A DNA stretch of 64,000 nucleotides from Rhynchopus euleeides (Eukaryota > Euglenozoa > Diplonemea > Diplonemida > Diplonemidae): positions 1,054,001-1,118,000 of the forward strand of contig OY723258.1 of the NCBI GenBank assembly GCA_963210315.1, in the 5' to 3' direction. The notes beneath the pieces were generated by a model. That model ran no database searches and was not told the DNA's origin. It saw only the letters and a program-made list of their open reading frames with translations. Both the position numbers and the translations under genes were made by a program. Position 1 is the first letter of the stretch, and each line of letters opens with the position of its first letter. Positions 1-9,588 of this stretch are shown in pieces.

Positions 1-1073
1 CAGCGATCGAAAGTCCTCAGCCTGTCCCTGATGGTCCCCTCCATCCTGTCCCCCATCCGCGCCCCCCGTAGCAGGACTGACGGGGCCAGCAGCAGCGCTG
101 TCCATGCCTGCACTGTGTTGTGGGCCGCCACCTCCCGGAGTAGACCGGCAAACGTCCGCGTCCATGATGCGACGAGGTGGTGCGGCACGGATTCCCACAC
201 CTTGATGTGCTCCGCTCTCACTGCTTCGAGCCCTGGGAGGGCTTTTGCCTGCACCCCTTCCCCCGCCGGCACTGCTTCGGGTTCCGGCTCGAGTCTGTGC
301 CGACAAGCCAAACACGCTGTGTACTTGAGCGCGATGACGTTCTCGCAGCGAACACACTCCCGATACCCGATGGCGCGCAGGACACTGGGGGTCACCGTTT
401 CACCCCTGGCTGCGTGCTTGTTCAGGTGCCCCAGCATGGACCCCCGGAGGATAGGCACGCCACATTGCATAAGGGAGGTGCGACAGCTGTCGTGCGGGCA
501 GTACACCTTGTCCGTGGCCCTTTGCACCAACTTTGCCTCCACCGTAGCTGCGTCCATGCCCTCCGGCGTGGTGATAACCTGCACCCCTACAGACTCCGTG
601 GTGAGGAAAGCGGGGTGCGCCATCCTGATGAGGTCTAGCAGTTGGCCCCTTGGGATGTCCACTTGTTCGTAGTGGTCCCCAGCTAAAGCAATCACCCGGG
701 TGCGCTTGAGGAGGTCTCTATCCTTCACACTACGGGGGCGGATCGCCACGACTCGATGAGCACCCGGTTGAATGACCACTATATGCAGGTCCCAGAGCCG
801 CGCCGCCAGTTGCAGGGTGAGGTGGTCCATCCACCCGTCCTCTCCGATCGCGTTGGCATATGCCAGGAAAGCCTCCTTGGCCCCCCCGAAAAATGCCACC
901 AGTTCCGGTCGCGACTTGGCCGACTTGGCGAGGTCAGCTCGACGCGCCCCGATCACTTCAGCCTCGAAACCCAGGGCCCAGTACCCGCAATCCCCCGTGG
1001 CGGAATTGGGGATGCGGGAGGCGTGCAGCAGGCGCAGTGTCGAATCAACATCAGCCCAGTCCCGCCCATCCAT
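1..1073 (-). CDS. OTU-containing LINE polyprotein, N-terminal part, runs off the left edge
   Basis: The reverse strand is open from an ATG at 1073 to the window edge, about 357 codons, with no stop. The translation matches the N-terminus of the LINE ORF at 3563-9319 step by step. An OTU-like protease start comes first (SRIPNSATGDC, with the catalytic Cys in GDC). A WDLHIVVIQPG block follows, then GDHYEQV, which matches NHYEGV of the other element and carries the presumed catalytic His. Next come a C2H2-like finger (CPHDSC...HLNKHAARG) and a CxxC/CxxC ribbon (CVRCEN, CLACRH). Its RT and endonuclease domains would lie left of the window. The frame stays open upstream of 1073, so the start is uncertain. 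It is clearly a different copy from the second LINE because residues differ throughout. Confidence 0.8.
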   Translation of the reverse strand, partial: MDGRDWADVDSTLRLLHASRIPNSATGDCGYWALGFEAEVIGARRADLAKSAKSRPELVAFFGGAKEAFLAYANAIGEDGWMDHLTLQLAARLWDLHIVVIQPGAHRVVAIRPRSVKDRDLLKRTRVIALAGDHYEQVDIPRGQLLDLIRMAHPAFLTTESVGVQVITTPEGMDAATVEAKLVQRATDKVYCPHDSCRTSLMQCGVPILRGSMLGHLNKHAARGETVTPSVLRAIGYRECVRCENVIALKYTACLACRHRLEPEPEAVPAGEGVQAKALPGLEAVRAEHIKVWESVPHHLVASWTRTFAGLLREVAAHNTVQAWTALLLAPSVLLRGARMGDRMEGTIRDRLRTFDR

Positions 1074-2273
1074 CGCGCTATCCTCTTCCGCACCGCCCCT
1101 GAGGTCCCCGGGAAGGAGGTGCACCGGCTCCGCCCCGCTCCCCCGCACCGCGACCTGTCCCTCTTGGCCTCCCGGCCCCCACGCCCATGACGGCATCCCC
1201 CTTGCTCGCCATACTATCTGTACACCCGTTTTTATAAAAAGGAGGGGCGTGCGTGGCCCCTTCCACTCGCCACACTTCCTCACCACCCACCTCAACGCTG
1301 CGCCCCAGCGGAGGATGCCCCGTGTCGATGCACCCGGCGGGGGGGGCGGGGGGGGTGAGGTGGGGGGTGGGGGAGGGGGTGAGGGTGGGGTGGGGCGGGG
1401 GATGGGTGGACGGAAGGGGACAAGGTAGACAGGGAGCGAGAGGAGAAACTCGGGGAAGACAGCACAACAGGAAGAGACACCCGAGGGGAAAGGCCCGGCC
1501 CCCACGACCCCTCCCTCCCTATCTGCTGTGGGGGCACCGGTCGGGGTGCCCCGGGTCGCGCGCCGATCTGCTCTCCCAGTCGAAGACTGGCTTCGCGGTA
1601 AACCGCGGGCGTGGCTGTCGACCACGCGCCTGTGGGTTCCCCCACGCGTTTCTGGGTGCGCACCCAGGGACCGGGCCCGGAGCCACTGACGGGCTCTATG
1701 CGCATCGTTTCGCCCTGCTAAGAGGACGGCGCACGGTACCACTCGGCCCGCTCGCCTGCTCCGCCGCCCCAGGAGGGCCGTCAGCCGCCCCCTCCTTCTC
1801 GCCCGCCATCGCCCGCGTCGCCTTCTTCTGGCCGGCTTGGCCCAGCTCGCCGCTGTCACTGCCGCCCAGCACGCCGCTATCACCGCCGCGAGAAGTCCCA
1901 GCATCGTCATCCGCCGGGGTGGGGGGGATGGGGGGGGTGAGGGAGGGTTTTTTTTTCGATGTTTGTTGGGTTTTGAAAAGTGGGGAACGGGGAAATCTAT
2001 TGGCTCGGTTTGTACCTTCCCGTTGTGAAGATATTCACCGGGCAGTTACCGAGCTTGGGGAGGGGGTTGTTGAGTAAGACAAACACGAAAATTGGGGAGG
2101 GGGGGGGGGGGTGGGGCGGAAGCGGATGGCAGGCTGAGATGGTGATGCCTCGCTTTTGTGTCGTTTGTGGTCGGTGGGGAGCAAGTCGGTGGGGAGCAAT
2201 GAAGTACAGAAAATGTAGCTTAAGAAATCGTTGGTTCGGCTCCGGTGGCCCCCCCTGGATTTCCTGATTTTTC
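1074..2273. other. Gene-less GC-rich spacer with a TATA-like palindrome
   Basis: No supportable gene. Around 1230 there is a palindromic TTTTTATAAAAA that could act as a TATA box for the reverse-strand LINE to its left. 1340-1400 and 2095-2115 are G-runs. The segment probably includes the 5' leader of the left-edge LINE and the target flank of the next LINE, whose poly(A) tail starts at 2297/2274. Frames here are long only because of base composition. Confidence 0.4.
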
Positions 2274-2297
2274 TTTTTTTTTTTTTTTTTTTTTTTT
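2274..2297 (-). other. Poly(A) tail of the LINE
   Basis: A run of 24 T on the plus strand directly abuts the conserved 3'-terminal sequence of the LINE, which ends GATACGCG in element sense. The short copy at 40682-40808 has the same junction, GATACGCG followed by 16 A. Confidence 0.8.
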
Positions 2298-2611
2298 CGC
2301 GTATCCGTCAGGTGGACCACCGGGTGGGGAGAGATCCGGTGTGAGGCACTTGGGTCCGTCCAGGTGGGCAGGGGGAACCTGGGGGCGGGGGGCCTCAAAA
2401 CCCGTCTACCAGTGCCGCTTCTAATCTCGTCGGTCTTGTCCCAACCACCACCAGCCAGCCCAGAACGCCCTGACGCTGCGACCTCGTCGATTTTTCCGTT
2501 TCGCCCATCCGCCCAACTCCGCCAACCCAACCAGCCCTACCCTTTCTCCCAGTCAGGGCGGTACTCACACGAGCGGCAAAGCGCTGGGGGAGGGGGGGGG
2601 GGGACATCAAT

Positions 2612-3351
2612 AGGGGAGGGGAGGGGAGGGGAGGGGAGGGGAGGGGAGGGGAGGGGAGGGGAGGGGAGGGGAGGGGAGGGGAGGGGAGGGGAGGGGAGGG
2701 GAGGGGAGGGGAGGGGAGGGGAGGGGAGGGGAGGGGAGGGGAGGGGAGGGGAGGGGAGGGGAGGGGAGGGGAGGGGAGGGGAGGGGAGGGGAGGGGAGGG
2801 GAGGGGAGGGGAGGGGAGGGGAGGGGAGGGGAGGGGAGGGGAGGGGAGGGGAGGGGAGGGGAGGGGAGGGGAGGGGAGGGGAGGGGAGGGGAGGGGAGGG
2901 GAGGGGAGGGGAGGGGAGGGGAGGGGAGGGGAGGGGAGGGGAGGGGAGGGGAGGGGAGGGGAGGGGAGGGGAGGGGAGGGGAGGGGAGGGGAGGGGAGGG
3001 GAGGGGAGGGGAGGGGAGGGGAGGGGAGGGGAGGGGAGGGGAGGGGAGGGGAGGGGAGGGGAGGGGAGGGGAGGGGAGGGGAGGGGAGGGGAGGGGAGGG
3101 GAGGGGAGGGGAGGGGAGGGGAGGGGAGGGGAGGGGAGGGGAGGGGAGGGGAGGGGAGGGGAGGGGAGGGGAGGGGAGGGGAGGGGAGGGGAGGGGAGGG
3201 GAGGGGAGGGGAGGGGAGGGGAGGGGAGGGGAGGGGAGGGGAGGGGAGGGGAGGGGAGGGGAGGGGAGGGGAGGGGAGGGGAGGGGAGGGGAGGGGAGGG
3301 GAGGGGAGGGGAGGGGAGGGGAGGGGAGGGGAGGGGAGGGGAGGGGAGGGG
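2612..3351. repeat. AGGGG pentanucleotide satellite (about 148 copies)
   Basis: An almost perfect run of AGGGG units, CCCCT in the sense of the LINE, lies within the LINE 3' UTR and degrades into G-runs at 3351-3400. The G-rich strand has G4 tracts every 5 nt and should fold readily into G-quadruplexes. The repetitive ORFs on both strands here are artefacts of the repeat. Confidence 0.97.
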
Positions 3352-3562
3352 GGGGGGAGGGGGGGGGGAGGAAGGGAGGGGAGGAAGGGGGGGGGGTTAT
3401 GTTGTTTCTAACCCAGACCTGCTGTGCAGAGCCCGGGGGAGGGGGTGGCCAGCCCCTGTCTAACCATTCACAACGGCCACCTGCACACATCTATGAAAGG
3501 GGGGGGGGGGGAAGGTCCCGGGGGGGGGGGGGGGGGTGGTGGGGGTGGGGACGCTGCTCCGC

Positions 3563-6500
3563 CTACTCGCCCCGCTCCACCTCCGTCTGCAGCTTGCGCA
3601 TGTAGACGCGCAGGCTGACCCCCGGCTCCCTCGTCTGGTTCCCGGGCTCGGCCTGCGCGCCCCCTTGCAGGATGCGCGCCTGCAGCCACTCCGCCGCTAC
3701 GTCACCTGCCACCCTGGGCGAGAGGGGGCAAAGGCCATAGCTGGGGTGGAAGCAGTGCCTCCACGCCTCGACGGTGCGGGGGATGGCTCCTCCCATCGAG
3801 ACGCAGGGGGCCATGCCGCGGGCCCGCGCTACCACCCCCTCGGCCCAGACACGGGACGCCGCAAGCTCCTGCAGAGCGGGGATGTTCGCCGCGGGCGTCT
3901 CGTCGTCCCCGTAGGCGTCGATGGCCTGGAGGTCGTCCTCGGGCTCCCACACGTTCGCCGGGTCGTCGTCGAACTCCATGGGGCCCGCCGCGTCACCCTG
4001 ACGCAGCTCCTCCAGGCGTCTCGAGGACGCGGCCGTCCGGCTGCGGCGCTGCCCGTCCCGGCGGGCCTGCGCGGCGTTGCGCATCATCGTCGCAGCAACC
4101 CCCTGGATCCCGCCAGCCCCACCGGGGGCTGTTCCGCCAGAGGTGCCAGAGGGGGCTGTGTTGAAGGTGTGGGAGCCTCCGCCCTGGCGGCGCCGCGCGG
4201 CCTGAGCGGGGCCAGACGGCTGGGCGCCTGCCGCCGTGACCGGAGCCGCAGAGGGCACACCAGAGGGGGCTGTGTTTGAGGTTTGGGAGCCTCCGCCCTG
4301 GTGGTTCTCTGTGGCCCCCGACCCCGACGGCGGGCACTCTGCATGTTGGGCCTGCCCCTGCATGGGGGCTGGGGCAGCCCGGGAGGCACTCTCCGCCGGG
4401 GGCACGCTGTGGCCGTGGGTCGCGGAGGGCGCACCAGAGGGGGCTGTGTTTGAGGTTTGGGAGCCTCCGCCCTGGTGCATCTCCACGTCCTGGCCGGGAG
4501 CGACCGGCTCCTCCGCCACTTCCTCCTTCACCCGCGTTGGATGGTGCGCAGCCCCCGACGAGTCGTGCGGGGCACTCGGCTGCCTGGGCCCCATCGGCGT
4601 GTCGTGCATGCGGCTCGGGATGGGCTTCCGCCGGCGGGGGCGCGCCCGGGCGGACTCCAGGACCTCCCGCAGATCCGGGGTGACCGCGGGTTGCTCCGCA
4701 GGGTCTGGAGCGTCGACATCCACCGCCACCCGGTCAATGTAGCCTGGGCACCGCTCACCCCGCACTGCGCATGACGCGCACACTTTGCGCCAGCATCTGC
4801 CACACGCGTGATGCCTCGCGGAGCGGTCGAACGGGCGGCGGCACTTCTCGCACTCCTCCACCTGGCCCGCCGAGCCCCCCTGACGCACCATCTGCATGGG
4901 ACTATCACCATCGCACCCCGTGACATCCGCTGCCATCGGCTTCGGGGGAAGACCCGCCAGGTGCTGACGCATGGGCTCCGGCATAACTAGGGGCACGTAG
5001 TGCCCATGTTGCCCCCCCGTCCTCCGCAGACAGTGGGCGTCCACCACTGCACCCGCACCTACTGGGGACAGAAGCATCGGCTGGTGGTTGTCGATGAGCA
5101 CGAGGACGACGCATCTGGTCACGCGCGCAGCCGCCGCCAGGGCGATGAAGTCCGCCCAGGTGCGCACGTCGTCGCTCCCTGCGCGCATCATCTGCTCGGC
5201 CCACTGGTTCGGACCCTCCTCCACCCGCATCCGGAGGTCCGGGTCGCGCATCGCCCTGCGGACTGCCTCTTGGCGCAGCCACCCGCTGGATTGCTTCACC
5301 GATCGGGCACCCAGCGTGGCCAACGCATCAAAAGCACAGTCCCCCACCCGGAACGACCACCCGTCCGGCTCGACCAGGCCCAGCCGCGCCTGCTGCTGCA
5401 GGGACGACAAGCTCAGCCTCCCGTCCGTCTGGCCGCGCCACTCCAGCAATTGGGCCAGGGGGTCAGCCGCCACCCCACCCGCCGGCTGCGGGAGGTCCCC
5501 CTCCGCGGGGGGAGGCGGCGGGCGTGGGCGGCGGGGAGGGGCAGGTTCGGGTTCAGGGGTCGGCTCCTCGGGGCCCGCCGCGTCATCCGGGTCACACATG
5601 AAATCCTCCGCGTCCATGTGCCCGTCGAAGTGTGGCGCGGGGGCCAGGTCCGTGTCAGGCGCGAAGAAGTAGTCCGGCTCCACGCCCATCAGCGGATCCG
5701 GCAAGACCCGCTCCCGAGTCTGACCAGAGCGCAGGTCCGTGCACAGCGCCCCCCTGCGGAGCGACGACCGCCCCACCGCCCGCATCAACGGCACCACTAT
5801 CCGCGCCGCCCAGGAACGAGTGAGCTCGGCCCTGTCCCCCAGCTTGTGGTCCACCGCGAAGCTGACCAAGTGCCTGAAGAGCCGCACGGCCTCCGGACCC
5901 ATCCCGCCCGACTGCTCCAGGGCGAACGCGGAGAAGGCGATCTCAACCTCCTGACACCGCGCCCCGTGCTTGCGATGCTTGGATGCTTCAGCCCGCGACG
6001 CGGTGTACCCCCGCGCTCTCGCCGCACCCTGCCTCGCAGACTCCGCGCACGTCGACCACACGGTCACGTCGATCGCCCGGCCCCGCGACTCACCTATGCC
6101 GCACGGGAGGAACACGTCAGCCGGCTTGCCCCCGCCCAAGAGGAGGTGGTTGGGCTCCAGCTGGGGGCCGAGTCCCGCGTCCCGCGCCAGCCCCAGCACC
6201 CCGAGCTTCACCGCGTCGTGGCGCTTGATGCGGTCCGCCGATGCCTGGCAGCTGAACACATGGGCGCCCAAGACGTCCATGGCGTCCCCGCACTCGTGGC
6301 ACCGCGACCCAGGGGCGAAGACGACGAGGCCCAGGCGCAGGCGAGCCGCCACTTGGTACTCCTCCCTCCCCATCGCAAACTGTTGTTCTGGCGTCACCGT
6401 CACCCACGCCCCTGCGCCTGGGAGGGACGCGGACAACTGACGCCCTTTACTCAGCACGTCAGCCTCCGCCAGTAGGGTCTCGTGCTGCCGGCTGATGATC

Positions 6501-9319
6501 GCCAGGGATAGGTCGCGCTGGCGGAGGGGCTCGCCCGGGCGCTTGTGAGGGTCCACCCAGTCCGCCTCCGCCACCAGCTCGTTGTGGGCGGTCGCTGCCA
6601 CGCGCCACGCATCCGCATCCCAACGATATCCGCTGTCCAGCTGCACACATAGGGGGAAGAAGGAGCTAGCCGCCGCCAAAGCCGCAGCGGTGATGTGGTC
6701 CTCCGACCTCCGAATGCCCATACCCCCTAGCCTGACGGGCAGGGCCGCCTGGTCTCGCGCATCGTCAGGGAGGGTCCCGTCCCTGTCCCCGAGCACAGAT
6801 GCCAGCACCATCCCGATTTCCTTGTCATACTGGCGAAGGTATTCTCTCCCGGCGTACCCAATTGCGCGCATCTGGAAGACCAGCTTGCAGAAGCCTTCAC
6901 AGTGTCGCAGGAGGGTCATGGCCACTTGCGCGTCTTGGAGGTGGTGAAGCTGGCGCAGGTTCGGGATGAACTTCTCTCTCAGTTTTGTATCCATCACCCG
7001 CTCGCAGAATTCCGCATCCCCCACCGGAGCCCCGAGGAACTCGAAGTTGTGGTGGAGGAGGTCCATGCGAGTCGCGCGCTCCTTTTCCGTCGCGGCTACA
7101 TCAAGGCCCGCTCCCCGGAGGCCCTCCACCGAGTGCCCATTCAGCGAGATCACTTCGCATTTGCGGCGTGCCACCACCAGGCCCAGCTCCGCGCTCCGCC
7201 GCTCGAGGATCGCGAACGCGTGGCCGACCGCCCCGGGGGAGCCCATCAGCGTGCCATCGTCCAAGTACCACACGCTGCCCTCCACCCCCGGCAGCTTGCC
7301 TAGGTCCTCGGTCAGCTGGCGGATGGCCAGGGAGAACAGGAGCGGCCCGAGGGGGTCCCCCTGCTGTACCCCCCTCTGCGATTCGAGCACTTCGCCACGG
7401 TATATCAGGGCTGAGGGCGACGCGTAGCACCACTCGACCCACGCCGACAGCTCCGGGAGGTCCCGCCTGACAGCATCGATGAACGCCTGCCTGTTAACCA
7501 TGTTAAAGGCGTTGGCATAGTCGATCTTCAGCAGGACCTTGTCCGCCCCCCTGTTGCGCGCCGCGAAGTCCTTCACGACCGCCGTGGCCGCCTCCAGTCC
7601 GCCGTCCACCGCCACTCCTACTTGCCTCCCCTTCAGGAGGAGCTTCCCAGCCTGTTCCCTGACGTCTGCGGTGAGGGTTTTGGCCACCAGGCGGCGGAGG
7701 GTCTCCCCAACCGCGATCGGGCGGATCCCCGCGTCTGGCTTGGGGAGCGCGACCAGAGACGCGCCCGCGATGTGCCGGGCCAGCTGCGGGGGGGCCTCGC
7801 CTCTGCGCAGGACATTCACCACCGCCGTGAGGGCCGGAAGCACATCCACTCCCTCCACCTGGACGAGCTCCCGGAGGTGGTCCGCCCTCAGGCCTGAGGG
7901 GCCGGCGCCCGTGCCCCTCGGTAACCCCTTCAGCGCTTTAAACACCTCGGCGGGGGTGGCATCCGCGGGCACTACCCGCGTCGCCGCGGAGATGGCTGGG
8001 CTGTCCGCTTCCGGGTGCATTGCTAGGAGCTTCGCTTTCGTGGCAGGGGTGGCAGGCGCCAGGCCGGCACTCCTGGTGCGCGCCATCGCCGCCGAATACC
8101 GCCCTTGTCTCGCCGCTTGCACCACCGCTTCCTCCGTCTCCTCCCATGTGGGGGCAGCCTCCACCCGTCCCGGGCCCGGGGCTTCCGTCCGGGCCCGGCG
8201 CCAGAGCTCCGACGCGCGTCCTTCCCGCCAGAGGATGATCGCCTCCTCCCGGGCCCGCTTCGCCAGCAGCTGCTTCTTCTTCCCTCCACGGTAGGTGCGG
8301 AAGAGGGTTTTGGGCACCAAGAGGAGGCGGAGCCACGCCGTGGTGCTCGAACTATTCGCTGCGACATCCCACAGGGCCTGGCTATAGGCTACCGCCGCCG
8401 GGCGGAGGATCGCCCCGGGGACCGACAGCGACACCCCCACTCGCTCCGTGTGGATGCTCTCAAGGGGAGGGAGGCGACCCGCATCCGCTGCCTCCGCCGC
8501 AGAGGGTGCGCGCCTGTTCGGCACCACAGGGGTCGCGCCACGTGGGCGGCACTTCACGCAGGAGTCCAAGGAGGTGCTCATTACCTTCGAGCACCACATG
8601 CACTTCTTCATGCCCAGCAGACGAAGCGCGCTCGGCGGGAACTCCTCACCCTGGTCTGCGTGCGCCTGGGCGTGCTTGCGGAGCGTCTCCTTGGACGAAT
8701 ACGGCGTATGCCGGTGGAGAGCCGAGCCCGCGCAGGCCGTGAGGGGGCAGAACCAGCGGCGACGCACATCCCCCAGGCCCGCCCCTTCTGCCTCCTGGGC
8801 ACCCTCCCCTAGGGCCGCCGGGCAGGCGTCTCGACACGTGGCTGGGCTGAGGTGGGCCGGCGCCGCGCTCTCTCGAAGGGCCCTGCGTCGGGCAAGGGGC
8901 ATGGCCACTCCCTCGTAGTGGTTGCCAGAGAGAGCCACCACCCTGACATCTGCGGGGGCTGGCCCCTGCTTCTTAGGGCGCCGCGGGTCCACACGGATTG
9001 CCTGACCCCTGCCCTCCTGCACCACCACCACTGACAAGTCCCACGCTCCCGCCGCCAGGTGCAGCGCGAGGTGGTCCCCATGCGCCGCACCAGCCAGGCC
9101 CGCCCGATACTCCTCGACCCGCCTGGCGTCCCCTAACAAGTGAAGCAGTTGAGGTTTCACCGAGGCGTCCCCTGCACGCCGGGACAGCTCGGAGCGCATG
9201 CCCACTATGTCGTCGTGGGAGGGGAGGGCGGCCGTGGGCGTGAGTGCCGCGAAGAGGCAGTCCCCTGTCGCCTGATTCGGCACCCTGGACCCCCCGAACT
9301 GCGACAGGACCTCGTCCAT
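3563..9319 (-). CDS. LINE polyprotein: OTU, zinc fingers, RT, restriction-like endonuclease, OTU, zinc finger
   Basis: The 1918-codon frame has no stop. Positions are counted from the Met at 9319. Residues 10-140 are an OTU-like protease (GDC at about 20, NHYEGV at about 135). Residues 190-260 hold a C2H2-like finger and a CxxC ribbon. Residues 465-770 are a reverse transcriptase: DYANAFNMV (motif A), GVQQGDPLGPLLF (motif B), YLDD (motif C, intact) and EFLGAPVG. Residues 1007-1145 hold a CCHC knuckle (CHECGD...HVFSC) and a PD-(D/E)XK-like endonuclease (KPADVF, AIDVTV). Residues 1320-1447 are a second OTU (GDC, HGHYVPL). Residues 1490-1527 are a RING/FYVE-like Cys/His cluster. The tail has three QGGGS(Q/H)TxNTAPSG repeats. 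OTU with RLE-type endonuclease recalls Dualen/RandI elements, but no apurinic endonuclease is visible. The ORF is interrupted at its Met by the inserted element at 9320-18987 and continues upstream at 18988-20805. Confidence 0.9.
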   Translation of the reverse strand: MDEVLSQFGGSRVPNQATGDCLFAALTPTAALPSHDDIVGMRSELSRRAGDASVKPQLLHLLGDARRVEEYRAGLAGAAHGDHLALHLAAGAWDLSVVVVQEGRGQAIRVDPRRPKKQGPAPADVRVVALSGNHYEGVAMPLARRRALRESAAPAHLSPATCRDACPAALGEGAQEAEGAGLGDVRRRWFCPLTACAGSALHRHTPYSSKETLRKHAQAHADQGEEFPPSALRLLGMKKCMWCSKVMSTSLDSCVKCRPRGATPVVPNRRAPSAAEAADAGRLPPLESIHTERVGVSLSVPGAILRPAAVAYSQALWDVAANSSSTTAWLRLLLVPKTLFRTYRGGKKKQLLAKRAREEAIILWREGRASELWRRARTEAPGPGRVEAAPTWEETEEAVVQAARQGRYSAAMARTRSAGLAPATPATKAKLLAMHPEADSPAISAATRVVPADATPAEVFKALKGLPRGTGAGPSGLRADHLRELVQVEGVDVLPALTAVVNVLRRGEAPPQLARHIAGASLVALPKPDAGIRPIAVGETLRRLVAKTLTADVREQAGKLLLKGRQVGVAVDGGLEAATAVVKDFAARNRGADKVLLKIDYANAFNMVNRQAFIDAVRRDLPELSAWVEWCYASPSALIYRGEVLESQRGVQQGDPLGPLLFSLAIRQLTEDLGKLPGVEGSVWYLDDGTLMGSPGAVGHAFAILERRSAELGLVVARRKCEVISLNGHSVEGLRGAGLDVAATEKERATRMDLLHHNFEFLGAPVGDAEFCERVMDTKLREKFIPNLRQLHHLQDAQVAMTLLRHCEGFCKLVFQMRAIGYAGREYLRQYDKEIGMVLASVLGDRDGTLPDDARDQAALPVRLGGMGIRRSEDHITAAALAAASSFFPLCVQLDSGYRWDADAWRVAATAHNELVAEADWVDPHKRPGEPLRQRDLSLAIISRQHETLLAEADVLSKGRQLSASLPGAGAWVTVTPEQQFAMGREEYQVAARLRLGLVVFAPGSRCHECGDAMDVLGAHVFSCQASADRIKRHDAVKLGVLGLARDAGLGPQLEPNHLLLGGGKPADVFLPCGIGESRGRAIDVTVWSTCAESARQGAARARGYTASRAEASKHRKHGARCQEVEIAFSAFALEQSGGMGPEAVRLFRHLVSFAVDHKLGDRAELTRSWAARIVVPLMRAVGRSSLRRGALCTDLRSGQTRERVLPDPLMGVEPDYFFAPDTDLAPAPHFDGHMDAEDFMCDPDDAAGPEEPTPEPEPAPPRRPRPPPPPAEGDLPQPAGGVAADPLAQLLEWRGQTDGRLSLSSLQQQARLGLVEPDGWSFRVGDCAFDALATLGARSVKQSSGWLRQEAVRRAMRDPDLRMRVEEGPNQWAEQMMRAGSDDVRTWADFIALAAAARVTRCVVLVLIDNHQPMLLSPVGAGAVVDAHCLRRTGGQHGHYVPLVMPEPMRQHLAGLPPKPMAADVTGCDGDSPMQMVRQGGSAGQVEECEKCRRPFDRSARHHACGRCWRKVCASCAVRGERCPGYIDRVAVDVDAPDPAEQPAVTPDLREVLESARARPRRRKPIPSRMHDTPMGPRQPSAPHDSSGAAHHPTRVKEEVAEEPVAPGQDVEMHQGGGSQTSNTAPSGAPSATHGHSVPPAESASRAAPAPMQGQAQHAECPPSGSGATENHQGGGSQTSNTAPSGVPSAAPVTAAGAQPSGPAQAARRRQGGGSHTFNTAPSGTSGGTAPGGAGGIQGVAATMMRNAAQARRDGQRRSRTAASSRRLEELRQGDAAGPMEFDDDPANVWEPEDDLQAIDAYGDDETPAANIPALQELAASRVWAEGVVARARGMAPCVSMGGAIPRTVEAWRHCFHPSYGLCPLSPRVAGDVAAEWLQARILQGGAQAEPGNQTREPGVSLRVYMRKLQTEVERGE

Positions 9320-9565
9320 CACAGTTTACTGAGGGAATATGACCCAAGGCCATTGGCAGCAGACACCCCCATCCCCCTCATCACCCCTGACACCCCACAA
9401 CCCCAATCCTGTTGCCTTTCCCCTCTCTCTCCCCCCATGTTGTGCCCATGCACCTTCCCGGGACACTTTGTATATAACTTTAACACCACACCACACAACA
9501 CCCCCTTCATCAGGGTAATCTCCCCGCGGCCAACACTCTTCGTCTTGTCCGCTTTCTTTTATTGT
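9320..9565 (+). repeat. Terminal repeat A, copy 1
   Basis: About 246 bp starting CACAGTTTACTGAGGG and ending TTTTATTGT. It is nearly identical to 10775-11022 and 18492-18737. It carries a TATATAA box and lies just upstream of a gag ORF, so it is the 5' end and probable promoter of the element. Confidence 0.9.
9471..9477 (+). promoter_or_regulatory. TATATAA box in repeat A, copy 1
   Basis: TATATAA in a CT-rich leader, 112 nt upstream of the gag ATG at 9589. It is conserved in all three A repeats (also 10928-10934 and 18643-18649), which suggests function. It has not been shown to be a promoter. Confidence 0.45.
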
Positions 9566-9588
9566 TACACTCTCACCACCCCGACACC

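Larger units (their letters stand above)
2274..9319 (-). mobile_element. OTU-RT-endonuclease LINE, 3' portion
   Basis: This is the 3' part of a reverse-strand non-LTR retrotransposon. It ends in a 24-nt T run on the plus strand (2274-2297), which is the poly(A) tail in element sense. The last ~125 bp before the tail recur in opposite orientation at 40682-40808, also followed by an A run, which confirms the 3' terminus. The 3' UTR (2298-3562) contains a very long pentanucleotide satellite. The 5' part of the element continues at 18988-20805 on the far side of an inserted Ngaro/DIRS-type element. The target site duplication was not identified. Confidence 0.85.

Noticed and set aside
2274-2410. 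Independent SINE in the 2.3 and 40.7 kb repeats
   Set aside because: The 2.3 kb copy is contiguous with the LINE 3' UTR and poly(A), so the 40.7 kb copy is a 5'-truncated LINE rather than a separate SINE.
2364-3605. ORFs of GEGRG and PPLPS repeats
   Set aside because: Artefacts of the AGGGG satellite.
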